From Symbiodinium sp. CCMP2592 (lineage: Eukaryota; Sar; Dinophyceae; Suessiales; Symbiodiniaceae): 64,000 bases of DNA. The translations under genes were made by a program, and so were the position numbers. The notes beneath the pieces were generated by a model, which was not told where the DNA came from, searched no databases, and worked only from the letters and a program-made list of their open reading frames with translations. This document shows positions 41,666-52,480 of this stretch, one piece after another (position 1 is the first letter of the stretch; each line of letters opens with the position of its first letter). The stretch is taken from positions 682,001 through 746,000 of the forward strand of contig CAJNDT010002002.1 of NCBI GenBank assembly GCA_905221615.1, read 5' to 3'.

Positions 41666-42046
41666 GGGGTAAGGCAAGGCTTACGCTTCAGGAGATGGTT
41701 GGGCGAGAGCTGCCTCAAACTTTAAGCATATTCTGTCCATACCCTTCTGTCCGCATTGAGTGGCCTGCTGAAAAAGAGAGCAAGACCGTGAGTTGTGTAC
41801 GGGGTAATTTGGGGTAATGATACGATGTTGTAGGCTTCCGATGGGTTTAGGGCTGAAGTGTTGTAGTGGGTTGCATTGGTGTTCGAGTCTAGAGCGTTTA
41901 GGACTGAAGAGTTTAGTAAAGATGTAGGTGTCGATCAGTGGAGGTTCCGATCCATGACATCACCCTAACCCTCAACTGAAATTACATAAATCCTAAACCC
42001 TAAAATGAAATTAAACCCCAAAGCCTCCGGTTTAGGCTAAGCCCTA

Positions 42047-42147
42047 CCTATAGTCTCCGTTGTAGTTCCTTTTCTTGGTCTAACCAATTTTATATTGAGG
42101 ATCCTAAAAGGTAACCCCTCAAAAGGGATTACAATGGAGACTATAGG
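42047..42147. mobile_element. Family H hairpin element (H3)
   Basis: TA-flanked, good arms, interior inverted relative to the copy at 43228. Confidence 0.88.
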
Positions 42148-42230
42148 TAAACCCTGAACCGGAGTCCCTTTCGCGAGCCTCTCAGTCAGTTTTTGCTGTA
42201 TTTGCCTGTGCGAGAGCACTAATTACATCC

Positions 42231-42318
42231 CAGCGGGTCCAAGTCCCTATTACAGGACTTCAGAGCCTTTTTGGGTATGAAAAGCTATAACAACTATGGA
42301 CTACTTGGATCCTTAAGG
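42231..42318 (-). mobile_element. Diverged family N element (N4)
   Basis: Reverse-orientation N copy with degraded arms (GCGGGTCCAAGTCCC). Confidence 0.65.
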
Positions 42319-42394
42319 CATAGCATCCTTCTTGAAATGCAACCGCGAAGGGCCACAGTACTCAAATAGTGGTCCAATATTGGGGTCTCAATAA

Positions 42395-42512
42395 CTAGGA
42401 CCCAGAGTAGGCCCTTATTCCCTTTTTTGAGGCTTAGGTTCCCTTATAAACCCCTTTAAACTTTAAACCAAAAAGGGCACCCTTTTTATTCCTAGGCTAC
42501 TCTTAGGTCTAG
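42395..42512 (+). mobile_element. Family L hairpin element (L5)
   Basis: Complete; ATAA on both sides (42391-42394 and 42513-42516). Confidence 0.9.
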
Positions 42513-42605
42513 ATAATTAACTATACAAACAATACTATTTTTGGTGGCTCCTTATTCTAATAGTATGCTGGGCCCCAAAACCCCATTCTAATTATCCAGG
42601 CGCCT
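42513..42605 (+). mobile_element. Family W element (W5)
   Basis: TATTTTTGGTGGCTCCTTATT and GGGCCCCAAAACCCCATTC present; ends unclear because of the adjacent L element. Confidence 0.6.
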
Positions 42606-42828
42606 TTCTTAAGTACTTAGTCTAAACCATGAACCGTTCAGGGTTGAGAGTAAGTACTTGGGGCCGGACGCCTTGCGAGCTTTGGCTTTAAGCTTAAGCC
42701 TTAAACCTCAAACCCTTGGCTCTCAAAGGATTTGTTGGTACCCAAGCGTCTACTCTTTGTGCACTTGTCCCCTCTTACTTGTAGCCAAACCTACAAAATA
42801 GAAGCTTATGTTGTGATCCCTTAATTAT

Positions 42829-42907
42829 CCCTAAGGGTCCAAGTAGTCCTCATTTATGGTTTTTTGATACCTAAAAAGGCCCTAAAGTCCCATGATAGGG
42901 AGTACTT
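42829..42907 (+). mobile_element. Family N element, right end replaced by A10 (N3)
   Basis: Left arm and interior intact up to GGGAGTACTT, where family A begins. The rest of the right arm is not found after A10. Confidence 0.8.
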
Positions 42908-43018
42908 CGGTTGATGATATACATCCTGCATTACCTTAAGGACCCTAAACTATGAGAATTATGGTATATTCCTTATTATGGGTCATGCAGGTTTTGTATC
43001 ATCAACCGTAGCTCAGAT
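42908..43018 (+). mobile_element. Family A hairpin element (A10)
   Basis: Left flank TT, right flank TA. The TT|CGGTTGATG junction after GTAC is identical to the one at 62357. Confidence 0.85.
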
Positions 43019-43227
43019 TGGCAATCAGCGACATTCCGCAGGACCCTTAGGGTATATGATAGAAGCCTTAGAACAGATAATTTTTTGGATCCGCATGGAC
43101 GGTTTGGTAGGTGTCGGCTTGTGCAGTCGCTGCCCAGAGCCCAATCCCAACTCCATAGTCCAAGCAAAATTGGTTTAGGGTTTAGGGTGTAGTTTTTAGG
43201 GTTTAGGGTTTTGAACCCCACACCCTA

Positions 43228-43333
43228 CCTATAGTCTCCATTGTAGTTCCTTGTGGGGGGTTACCTTTTGGGATCCTTAATATAGAATTGGTTAAGTTAA
43301 ACCAAAAAAAGGAACTACAATGGAGACTATAGG
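43228..43333. mobile_element. Family H hairpin element (H4)
   Basis: TA-flanked; arms nearly perfect over more than 25 bases. Confidence 0.9.
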
Positions 43334-43635
43334 TAGAAAAGAAGAACAGCCAACCTTATAGCTTTCGTGTTCTTTGGAGGTTTTGCTTTGTTTCATTTTG
43401 GTTCACACGAAGGGATGATGTAAAACGATATTTCTATGTTGGTTCCAAGCGAGCACGACAGAGGAAAAAGGAAGAAACCCTTCAAAGGAGCCCTACTAAA
43501 GCGCGTATAGAACCCTCGAAGGAATCGCTAAACAGAGCCCCAGCCGGCCCTCGGAAAAGACATCACGGGCAGGTCCAACGCGCTTGGCGCAAGTGCTCCG
43601 GCAGTGAAGCCAGGGTTGAGAGGTTTGGGTCTCCA

Positions 43636-43742
43636 CTTGGAGGTTCATGGGTAGTCATGCATGGGGTTATAGGTAGGATGACCATGGTTATAATCCATAC
43701 TGGGGGGCTTGTCCCAGTCATAGCTACACATGAACCTCCGAG
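43636..43742. mobile_element. Family T hairpin element (T2)
   Basis: Arms CTTGGAGGTTCATGGGTAGT and complement; CA on both sides (43634-43635 and 43743-43744). Confidence 0.82.
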
Positions 43743-44025
43743 CAATTTCGGGTTTGGGGGCTCAGGATGTGCTTAAGGCTTCGGGGTCCAAAGTACGCGG
43801 AGCCCTTGGGCTGTTTTGAGCCTTCGGGTATGTCCCAGTAAGAGCAAAACAGTTCACTTAAAGGTAAATGGGCGGAACCATGCTGGTGTATATATCGTTA
43901 CTTCGATTGTGGATTGCGCATGATTGTGGCACAGTTACCTTCTGTTCACTGCCGTCCGGTACGTCTCCTGATCGTGCAAGTAGGGGTCAACCAGAGCACT
44001 CAGTGCTTTCCTTCATGGTGCTTAC

Positions 44026-44288
44026 CTAACTCGTAGGTCACGCTCATGTGCAAGCGTGGTGTACACTATGGGGGTGATTCTTAGCTGCACTTCCTGCTGT
44101 GGCACGATGCCTTGGTTTTCTGCGCTGGCATCCTGTTGTTTGAGAGCCAGATTCAAAGTCAACTCCAACATATGGCAATAGGTCATTCTTGATTTTTTTG
44201 CATGAAAAACCTTGACCTGTGTCAGCATTTGGGAAGGCATCCTCCTGAATCTCCTGAATTCTCCTGGCTCTGCACCCGCCGTGGTCAA
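44026..44288 (-). CDS. Weak exon candidate, unknown product
   Basis: A minus-strand frame (88 codons to its own stop at 44022) has balanced, protein-like composition with no telomere-derived stretch (contains LTQVKVFHAKKSRM and ALKQQDASAENQG). Reading minus, the frame reaches AG|GTAAG at 44026/44025, a consensus-like 5' splice site just before the stop, so the true exon may end there. Upstream, several CAG/AG positions near 44255-44275 could be acceptors. No family recognised. It lies in about 590 bases free of hairpins and arrays. Could equally be a chance frame. Confidence 0.22.
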
Positions 44289-44310
44289 ATCGTCCTGAAT
44301 TGCGCGAAAA

Positions 44311-44377
44311 GGATTTAGGGCTTAGGGGTACCCTAAACCCTAAACCCTAAACCCCTAAACCCTAAACCCCTAAACCG
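44311..44377. repeat. Head-to-head telomere repeats around GGTACC
   Basis: Two G-rich units (TTTAGGGCTTAGGGG) meet six C-rich 7/8-mers at GGTACC (about 44327-44332). Confidence 0.82.
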
Positions 44378-44599
44378 TAGGGGGCAGCCCTGCATAATCC
44401 AGTGCTTGATTTCTGGGTCTCTAGGTGCTTTTGTTGGCTGTTCGCTGTGGTCTCTGGGGCTTCTGGGTAAAGCCTAGAGCCACCCTACACGCTACGTAGA
44501 AAGCCTCAAAGCCCAATAGATCTTTGAACCCTATACAAACGAAACCTTACAGTATAGCATTGTTTAAAACAGGACGCTTTAAAATACGGATTAAACCTT

Positions 44600-44803
44600 T
44601 AGTGTCCAATGTACCCGAATAGTATATACTTTGGCCTCAAAGTACTCCCCATATAGGCACATTGGGCCTAAGTATATATAATTCGGATACAGGGACCCTT
44701 AAACCCTAAACCCTAAAGCCCTTAAAGAGCCCTTATAGGCTTATAAAGCACTTACAGGCACCCCTCAAAAAAATCGATTTAGGTACATTATGGACCCTTA
44801 GGG
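44600..44803. mobile_element. Family G element with filler insertion (G4)
   Basis: The right arm occurs as ATTCGGATACAGGGACCCTT (to about 44700) and again as GATTTAGGTACATTATGGACCC (from about 44775). Between them lie CCCTAAACCCTAAA and AAGAGCCCTTATAGG filler. Confidence 0.8.
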
Positions 44804-44888
44804 AAAGGAACCCTTGCAGCCCCTTGTAGCCAAGGCTCCAACGCCAACGGGCACTCGGAGCAGCGGCGAGGCGTTCCAGTCGGTTCGG

Positions 44889-45025
44889 GGTTTCTGGGTA
44901 AGAGTTTATAGAGGGTTATGGTTAAGGCTCTAGGGTTTAGGGTCAAAGATTTGGGGTTTAGGGTTCAGGGTTTCTGGGTAAGGGTTTAGGGTTTTTAGAG
45001 GGTTTAGGGTTCAGGGTTTAGCAGC
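44889..45025 (+). repeat. Decayed TTTAGGG block
   Basis: G-rich units with two copies of GGTTTCTGGGTAAG (about 44889 and 44969), i.e. an 80-base higher-order repeat. Confidence 0.75.
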
Positions 45026-45665
45026 GGGTTGTTCGGTAGAGGTCCGGTGTTGTGCTTTTTTGGAATATAGTCTTTCATCGATATCCTCAAAGATTTGTTG
45101 CTTGACTTGTAATTAGGAGGGATTGGGGCTTGAGGCTTCATGGGGCTTTGTTGGGTTCGGTTCGTGTGTTTTGCGGTTTAGGGTTCAGGTCAAGGAACAT
45201 CTCGGGCTTCTTGATATATGGATTGATATGATGTAGAAGACTGAATCATGATCTGCATCATTTCTTAGGGTTCCTCAGTAGAGGAATATAATGTTATGCT
45301 TGACAACCCTATTCTAAGCAACGCTGACGGGTTTGGGGTTTTCGGGGCACGCACGTGGGGTTAAGTGGTTTAGTGGTTAGAGTTCGGAGTCACCCCGTAT
45401 TGTCCCCACTACTCACTACTATAATAGTCGCAGCTTGCATGAGCTTGAACGACCCCTAATTTGCTGAGGTTCCTGGATGCATACCCACAAAACCCCAAGC
45501 CCCATAAAGTATAAAGGCTAGCTAGTGAGCTCCCCCGAGTTGATAGTTCAGAGACTCTGTTGGAGTCCCTGCGGGTTCTCCTTTATTGGCCAAGTGCTCA
45601 GTACTTCGTCAAGGTTCCTTTGTCTTAGGGTTTCAGACCTGCTTTTTGTGCATGAGCACCAGGGT
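45026..45665. other. No recognisable gene
   Basis: Unique sequence with sparse TTTAGGG-like words. Confidence 0.5.
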
Positions 45666-46058
45666 TCAGGGTTGTAGGGATTCAGGGCTTAGGTCTGAGG
45701 TCATAAGTCTGGAGGCGTAATTAGGATGTAGGGTGGTTGCCGTAGTAGCGTCCGGTCCGAAACCCTGGTATTTAATATGATATGGGGCCTTCTCAACTAC
45801 ACGGTCGTCATGTAAATTGAACTCGCGTCTGGCGGTGGAGGATACGATTTGTGCTTGCAGTTTGGTGATCGGTGAGCATGCAAAGGCGTAGTTAGGAGGA
45901 ATATCGGCGAGTGCGTCCTCTGCCTGTTCCCCATATCGTTTACCCAAGCCTTCGAGCGCAGTGATGCTAACCCGGTTTCTGTCAGGTAACCCAAGTGCAG
46001 CAGTCATTTTGACGGCTGCGGGGTCCTCAGATTCGCTTTTTTCATTCGGCGGCTTTAC
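45666..46058 (-). CDS. Weak exon candidate, unknown product
   Basis: Minus-strand frame of 113 codons from its first ATG (46007), open upstream to about 46058, where a stop falls inside the end of a family D element. Composition is protein-like (e.g. LPDRNRVSITALEGLGKRYG), with no long low-complexity stretch until the last 35 codons. No domain recognised, no clear GT donor near its end. It may be an exon, a pseudogene piece or chance. Confidence 0.2.
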   Translation of the reverse strand, partial: VKPPNEKSESEDPAAVKMTAALGLPDRNRVSITALEGLGKRYGEQAEDALADIPPNYAFACSPITKLQAQIVSSTARREFNLHDDRVVEKAPYHIKYQGFGPDATTATTLHPNYASRLMTSDLSPESLQP

Positions 46059-46064
46059 AGTACA

Positions 46065-46179
46065 CTAGGATGCCCAGTAGTACCCTTATTCCCTTTTGTA
46101 GTCCTAGATTCCTTATATATATATATATATAATACCAAACACGGAGCCCTTTTTATTCCTAGCTTACTGGGCATCCTGG
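46065..46179 (+). mobile_element. Family D element with internal (TA)n expansion
   Basis: D arms intact; the central CCTTATAAAG word is replaced by about eight TA units (46116-46131). Confidence 0.87.
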
Positions 46180-46229
46180 TAATGATCACATAGCTCCCAT
46201 TAGGTTCGGACTTTTGGTTTTCACCTCCT

Positions 46230-46330
46230 GGGTGGTTCTTGAAATGATGGTCCCTTTTGGGTACCTACTATCATACGGCACCTGCTTATGTAGGGTACCC
46301 AAAACGGGATCCGAATGTTGATGACCACCC
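46230..46330 (-). mobile_element. Diverged family C element (C4)
   Basis: Arms GGGTGGTTCTTGAAATGATG and TGTTGATGACCACCC; central GGGTACC and GGGTACCC retained. Confidence 0.78.
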
Positions 46331-46434
46331 GGCCTTCCTTCGAGGTTTTGCTCTCGCCGCGAATTCGCAATCTGAGACTAAGAGCTGAAAAGCTGCAACG
46401 ACAACACGGAGCCCTCGCAAGACAAGTGGCATAT

Positions 46435-46542
46435 CCCTAAGGGTCCATGTACTCATATAGTATATACATTGGCCTCAATGTAGTCCCTATATAGGTACTT
46501 TGGGGCCCATGTATCTCTATATGGGTACATGGACCCTTAGGG
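46435..46542. mobile_element. Family G hairpin element (G5)
   Basis: Complete with good arms; same interior orientation as the core of the copy at 51619. Confidence 0.88.
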
Positions 46543-47132
46543 TATAGGTATCAGCTTAAAGCTACCTGCAACTCCAGAGACCTAACATCAAAAAGTGCTT
46601 GAAGGATCATGAGAGTTAGAAAGTGAAAGTATGCAAGTCCCTAAGTGGAGTTTTTGGTAGTCCCTAGAACCAAAGCCTCAAACACTAATTCTTATCATCC
46701 TTCACGTATGGTGCAAGGCAGAAAGACCCAACATCCCGACACAGATACTCGGACCAGCTGAAACCACCGCACACAAGACTGGCTACTCCTTCCAGCCACC
46801 ATATACACCATGTAGCCATGTGCCGGTTTTCTCCCCGGCATAAAGACCCTAAATCCTAAACCCTCATAACCGGCCCCCCTCCCCCGCATTGGCTTGTTCT
46901 CCGCACAGGCGCGATGTTCAACCGCAGCCAGACTATACTTCTCCAATGAAGGGTTTCAGTGTTTATGCTTCGGCCGAGGACGACATACAGTATCGAGCAA
47001 TGGGTTCGCGGCGATCCCCCAGGCTCGGATATCCTGTGCGGTGTTTGCACAGACGCTCACTATAAAGCTCACAGAGTTCGCTTCCGGCTGCAACATCGGC
47101 GGGCTGAACATGCAACACCAAGAGGCCAAAGG

Positions 47133-47233
47133 GGGAGTTTCCGAAAATAGGGGGCCCCAATATAGCATCCTAAATAATGGGATCCTTATTGTAAGGACCC
47201 CCAAAGAAGATACACCTATTTTCAGAAACTCCC
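47133..47233 (-). mobile_element. Family B hairpin element (B6)
   Basis: AAGG on both sides (47129-47132 and 47234-47237). A non-palindromic, non-AT duplication, so the best evidence for a 4-bp target duplication in family B. Confidence 0.9.
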
Positions 47234-47297
47234 AAGGGGCTCCAGGCAAGCTGGCGGGCGACCGGGTCGAGGCGAAAAGCCAGTCCGATTACACATA

Positions 47298-47327
47298 TAT
47301 ATATATATATACATACATACATACATA
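47298..47327. repeat. (TA)n(CATA)n microsatellite
   Basis: Short TA tract followed by four CATA units, between two family B elements. Confidence 0.88.
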
Positions 47328-47361
47328 TAAGTTCTGTGATATTCGCGCCCTAATCTCATAT

Positions 47362-47464
47362 GGGAGTTTCCGAAAATTAGGGGTACCTTATTTGCCGGTC
47401 CTTACAATAAGGATCTTACTATTTAGGGTCCTATAATCAGGGTCCCCTATTTTCGGAAACTTCC
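47362..47464 (+). mobile_element. Family B hairpin element (B7)
   Basis: Complete; ATAT on both sides (47358-47361 and 47465-47468). Confidence 0.9.
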
Positions 47465-47519
47465 ATATAGAACCCATTTTGTATACCCCCAATACTCACC
47501 TCCCCTAAACCCTAAACCT

Positions 47520-48610
47520 TCAAGTCCAAGCCATATCGAAGCGTTTACCTCCGGACCTGAGTCATTGCATCAACGAAGCTTTGGTAAAACCGCAGCCCGA
47601 GCATTGCCAAAATGGAAAGCTTGAAAGGTTTAGGGTTTTAGGTCTTGGGGTTTAAGGTTTAGGATTTAGGACTTCATTGCAATTTGTATTTCCTGGCGTT
47701 CGTACTCGAAGTATACTCGACAATGCCTCTAAGCTTGTGCTGAGCACTATCTCAGGCATCTGCATTAGTATAACATTCGTTACGGTTGTACACCCCGTCT
47801 CGTACTCTAGTATCCCTACAAAAGAACCCTAATATAGAGGTCAAGTACCCGTATTGAAAGCCTCAACAGCAACCCTATTCTAGTTAGTTGCTACAAGACT
47901 TGTAGATAGGGTTCCAAACGGTTTAGGGTTTAGAGCGCAAAGATTTTCCCGGCCGAGGTGTTAGATCGTGCAGACGCTTGAGTGGCTTCCCGGAAGCATT
48001 GAGGGAGTGTCTGATGATAAGGCGCCCTTATAAATTACCTGGTTAACTAGCAGCCCCAAGCAGAGTTGTTTTTGGAGAGCGTGGGGGTGTTAGCGGAGCT
48101 TCAAACGTTTGCAACCCTAAACCCTAAACCCTAAACCGGTAGGTTGATACAGAGCGCTCTACATCTGAACCGCGTGAACCTGGTTGCGGATTTAGGGTTT
48201 AGGGCAGGAATGGTTTTTTAGGTCTCTTGTGTATAAAATAAGCGACCCGACTAAAACACAGCTATATAAGATATAATAAACTTTAGGGTTTGTAGGGGTT
48301 TGGGGTTGAGGAGTTGCCAGTCAAGGAGTATCCCGGGTCTGAGGCGAACTTCGAACCCAAAATCACTAAAACCATCCGCCGAACCCCCAATCCTAAACCG
48401 AAACCAACCCTACGAAATCCCAAGCCGTAAGCCCTAATCCCTCAAATTCCGAAGTTTAAACTACACCAGACCCTATATAACACCCCTAGCCCATGCTCTC
48501 CAACATAGCCCCTTGTTTTACTCGACCAGTGGAATGGCTAGGAGTAGGAATCGCTGGGTCTCGATTCGCAGGCCTGGCGGAAAGAGGGAATTCAGAACAT
48601 ATGAGACCGA
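47520..48610. other. No gene; scattered telomere-like words
   Basis: TTTAGGG patch at 47626-47670, CCCTAAA x3 at 48116-48138, isolated words elsewhere, and a family W-like fragment at about 47815-47905. No convincing frame. Confidence 0.55.
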
Positions 48611-48624
48611 AATACTACGAGCAT

Positions 48625-48725
48625 GTGTAATAGTAGCAGTAGTAACATCGTATTTATAGGTAAGCGTGATGATGATTACAATAATAACAGCAATGCTCAT
48701 TATAGTAAGAATAATAACAAATATG
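48625..48725. repeat. Degenerate AGT/AAT trinucleotide tract
   Basis: AATAGTAGCAGTAGTAAC and AATAATAACAGC-type triplets in two patches. Confidence 0.75.
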
Positions 48726-49029
48726 TATGTTGTTCCTACCTAGCAAATCACTCTAACACTTTACAAATCCTCGTAAGGAACAGCTTGTCATTGTTTAAGC
48801 CCCTGCTTCGCAACCCTAGACCCTGAGCCCTAAGCAACCCAATGTAAGAGCAATCTCGGTGCTTAAACACCCAAACATCCGTTACCTAGTTCGGGTATGT
48901 GGGGATGCTTTAGCTGCTGAGCTGCCATCAGCTGTGTGGACCGGGGAGACATCAACTGTCAGGGAAAGCTCTCACTTCCATCTACACATGCTGAGGACAA
49001 AGCGATTGGGCGGAGTGCGTATGCTTAAT

Positions 49030-49134
49030 ATAGGGTCCTAAGTAGTTACCAATACTAGTTCGGGGATTCCTTATTATAGTTATAGTACAATGTACCCTAA
49101 AACCCCATTCTACTTATGAAGGCCCCTAGATTAC
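49030..49134 (+). mobile_element. Family W element (W6)
   Basis: CCTTATTATAGTTATAGTAC and ACCCCATTCTACTTATGAAGG without an insertion; arms weak. Confidence 0.65.
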
Positions 49135-49266
49135 CCAGGGAAAAGAGGAGCAATCCAAAAGAGTGCCATGCACTCCTTGGACTTGGTCGACATGACGAGG
49201 CTCAGGATTGCCCCCGGGGCTTGCTACGCAGGAGTAGTACACACTTTGGACGTTGAACCTTCCGAC

Positions 49267-49523
<257 letters not shown>

Positions 49524-49591
49524 TTGTCAAGCTGCGCTTCATCGACCCAACCACTGAGTTTAGCTGTCTTGACTGATTCACCTTTACCTTT

Positions 49592-49698
49592 AAGGCTCTT
49601 GGAGACTTTGTTACTTTGTTCCTTTTTTGGTTCCGGTCTTCTTTTATAGGGGTCTCCGAAAAAGTAGTTTTTTTGCTTACCTTCCAAGGGGAGTAGAG
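49592..49698 (+). repeat. Family X repeat, copy 1
   Basis: About 107 bases nearly identical to 58079-58186 (two or three differences). Contains GGAGACTTTGTTACTTTG and GGGTCTCCGAAAAAGTAG, which pair partly, but no long terminal arms. Confidence 0.85.
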
Positions 49699-49996
49699 TT
49701 ACCCTCTTGCCGGCGGGCGATTGCGTTGGTCTTGGTCAGCCACAATCGGCCTATTCCCCATCCTGACCGGTCTGTCCAACTCAGAGTCTTAACACCGAAG
49801 CACTCAAGTTGAAACGCAACCTGCAATTATTATGATGGACCGTATGATTACTACAGCCTGAATTCCTGCTGAGGCCTGCCGCATCACGGCCCACGCCGGT
49901 GCCCTGAAACCGGGGATCACGACGTGGAGCCTCTGGGGGCAAGCGATCGGGTCGAAGAACTCCTCCTCAGTTCTTTTAAGGACGAGATACACTCTC

Positions 49997-50086
49997 CCAA
50001 AGGGTCCAGGTATCATTATGGTACGTACTCAGACCTCCAAAATACCCTTTAAGTATATACCATAATGATACTTGGACCCTTGAGGT
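49997..50086. mobile_element. Single-copy hairpin element (V)
   Basis: Arms CCAAAGGGTCCAGGTATCAT and complement, extended by TATGGTA; outer GGGTCC shared with families F, G and N. Confidence 0.82.
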
Positions 50087-50227
50087 CTAATGTGTTTTAA
50101 GGTTCAGTTACTGTACTGTATTTGCGTTGAACTCTCCTATGGTAACTCCCTACGGTACCCCTGATGGACCCCACCATCCCCCCAAGCCCCTTCACCCAAG
50201 CCCCTCCCACTCTCTCTACGTACATGT

Positions 50228-50329
50228 GGGTGGTTGTCAAAATTCATGCTCCCTTTTTGGGTACCCTAACTTATAGGTGCCGTATTATAATCAGGACCCA
50301 AAAAGGGAGACTAATTTTGACAACCACCC
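50228..50329 (+). mobile_element. Family C hairpin element (C5)
   Basis: Complete; ATGT on both sides (50224-50227 and 50330-50333), direct. Confidence 0.9.
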
Positions 50330-50461
50330 ATGTATAAAACCCTTATGATGTCACGGGCCGCCTTACGTGAATTGGGTTTAGGGTGTACGGGCTGAGTACT
50401 CATGTTCCAGTAATTAGTAAGCTCGTTGGGCCCACTACCCGAAGTACCTAACAATCACATA

Positions 50462-50674
50462 CCCTAAGGGTCCATGTGCCCATATAGAGATACATGGGCC
50501 CCAAAGTACCTATATAGGGACTACATTAAGGCCAATGTGTATAATGTATATACTATATGAGTACATGGACAATTATACCCTAAACCCTCATCGAACCCTT
50601 ATAGATCCCTTAAAGGATCCCTTATGGTACCCTTAGAGGATCCCCTTAACTACATGAGTACATGGACCCTTAGG
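50462..50674 (-). mobile_element. Family G element with filler insertion (G6)
   Basis: Core to 50570; the arm CTATATGAGTACATGGAC (50553-50570) recurs with one change at 50650-50667 after about 80 bases of CCCTAAACCC plus ATAGATCCCTTAAAGG filler. Confidence 0.88.
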
Positions 50675-50734
50675 ATACTTCCTGCAGCAGTAGCCTAAAG
50701 CTACATCGACTGTGTCCTCGACCCAACCTGGACC

Positions 50735-50815
50735 CTCAGGAACCTGCCTTTTTAGGGTTCCCCAGTATGATTTCTTTATATAAGTCCTTAAACAGGTAGG
50801 TTACTTGGGGTTAAG
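50735..50815 (+). repeat. Family Y repeat
   Basis: ACCTGGACCCTCAGGAACCTGCC..TTTTTAGGGTTCC..CCTTAAACAGGTAGG. Relatives at about 9012 (split by A1), 11818 and 54725. Arms weak. Confidence 0.6.
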
Positions 50816-51067
50816 GAAGTACCTAAACAGTGGGTCCGTTTAGTCAGTAAGGGTTCCTTCGAAGATAAATCGTATACATGAACCCCTGCGTCCTGAACCC
50901 TATAGACCCTGTTATCCCTAAACCTTGCAGACCCTTAACCCTAAACCTCAGAGACCCTAAGCCCGAAAGTCTATAGAGTCTAAACCCTAACACCCCACGG
51001 CATCGGTCTTCTGCGCGCTTTGGCCCTGGCTGTAACCCGGCTCTCCCGGTTGACTGGGTCCTTGCGG

Positions 51068-51102
51068 GTTTAGGGTTTAGGGGTTTAGGGTTTAGGGTTT
51101 CA
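51068..51102 (+). repeat. Interstitial telomere repeat, TTTAGGG
   Basis: Five near-perfect 7/8-mers ending 14 bases before element Q3. Confidence 0.9.
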
Positions 51103-51115
51103 TGGTATGAAAGAA

Positions 51116-51243
51116 TCAAAGGAGGGACCCTTAATGGGGACCCCTACCCTATAATGGGCTATATAACCGGTACATAATAGCTATACTAAGGGTATATACC
51201 TAGGGGTCTTTATTTTTTACGGGCCCCTCCTTTTACCCTATGA
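51116..51243 (+). mobile_element. Family Q hairpin element (Q3)
   Basis: Six bases lost from the left arm. Flanks AAGAA on both sides (51111-51115 and 51244-51248). Confidence 0.88.
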
Positions 51244-51326
51244 AAGAAGATACGCTGGAGTTGCGATGTCAAGATAAGCCGGTACGTGTACCAAAGGATC
51301 CCTCAGACTTTGCGGGGTAAATACTA

Positions 51327-51430
51327 TTTGCTTAAGAAACACCCAAAAAATAAAAATAATAATCCCTATATTACCCCCATAAGGAATATATTTTTCATTT
51401 TTGTTGGGGGTTCTTAAGCAAATAGTAGGT
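51327..51430 (-). mobile_element. Family R hairpin element (R2)
   Basis: Arms TACTATTTGCTTAAGAA and complement, AT-rich interior reversed relative to R1. GTAA lies just outside both ends, a 4-bp duplication. Confidence 0.88.
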
Positions 51431-51618
51431 AAGCTTCGCAGCACGGACCCAGTTGTGGGGGGTTTGGGTTTGGTGTATCTGTTCAACCTGCCCGGGATCC
51501 TACGAACAACTCTTCGTTTTCTGCACCTGAGCACATGTGTTTCGAGTTTCCTACATCCTCGGGGCGACTCCCGATGGGTTCCAACCAAAAATATAGCAGG
51601 AAGGTAGGGTTTCTATAT

Positions 51619-51821
51619 CCCTAAGGGTCCATGTACTCATATAGTAAATACATTGGCCTCAATGTAGTCCCTATATATAGGTACAATGGGGCCCATGTAT
51701 CTCTATATGGGTACATGGACCCTTATATCCTAATCCCTCATCGAACCCTTATAGATCCCTTAAAGGATCCCTTATGGTACCCTTAAAGGATCCCTTAACT
51801 ATATGAGTACATGGACCCTTA
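51619..51821 (+). mobile_element. Family G element with filler insertion, core inverted (G7)
   Basis: Same downstream filler block and repeated arm as the copy at 50462, but the hairpin core reads in the opposite orientation. Confidence 0.88.
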
Positions 51822-51930
51822 TAGTAGGAATGACGATTATGTTTTGAGGAGTAACCCCCATGCAGGATGCTTTGGGACCAGGACCACTCCTTAGGTTCCT
51901 TTGACTCAATATTGAAATACCGTAGTATCA

Positions 51931-52039
51931 CCCAGAGAGCCCAGTACCCCTTAATTAAGGAATATAGCTTAAACCATAATATGAAGCCCCTTATAATTTG
52001 AGGTATATAGCTTATTTAAGGGGTATTGGGCTCTCCGGG
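51931..52039. mobile_element. Family K hairpin element (K6)
   Basis: Arms CCCAGAGAGCCCAGTACCCC and complement; TTAATTAAGG in the left inner arm. Confidence 0.85.
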
Positions 52040-52480
52040 CATGCCCCAAAAAAAGCAAATAAGTTCTAACCAACAACTGCAGCACCCTCCCTTCTAGGAG
52101 CTGTCAGAGGTAACGCCCATTTATAACTAAGTCTTACGAACTGTTTAACCCAGGGGTCCCCTTTGTCAGGGTCCTGGTCTTTCTTTGGGCTCTCGTAGTG
52201 CTGACAGTCCGGCCGCAAAGACACCATGCGCCATACTCCATAGTGTAGACATTAGCAGTACTTTCCTCTTTCGAACTGTAGAATAACCTCCCCAAGCCCT
52301 GTTCTGATTATGTGCCTCCCGAGATTACGCCGTGGGGTTGTCGGGCTATTCTGAGCTTTCCGCCATGAACTCTGAGGAGCGGCGAGACTCGAAAGCCGTT
52401 TCTGACTTAATCAAGGAATACCTGAGCCTTCCCTCCGAAAGAACGCTATCAAAATTCAGTTGATGACTATGACTCTGATT
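52040..52480. other. No recognisable gene
   Basis: Unique sequence with a weak family W-like fragment at about 52245-52325. Confidence 0.5.

Noticed and set aside
41676..41817. End of an 82-codon plus frame after a truncated F element
   Set aside because: About 45 codons with ordinary composition but no homology I recognise and no clear splice signal.
46894..47436. 180-codon plus frame
   Set aside because: It runs through two family B hairpins and a TA microsatellite; the rest has no motif.
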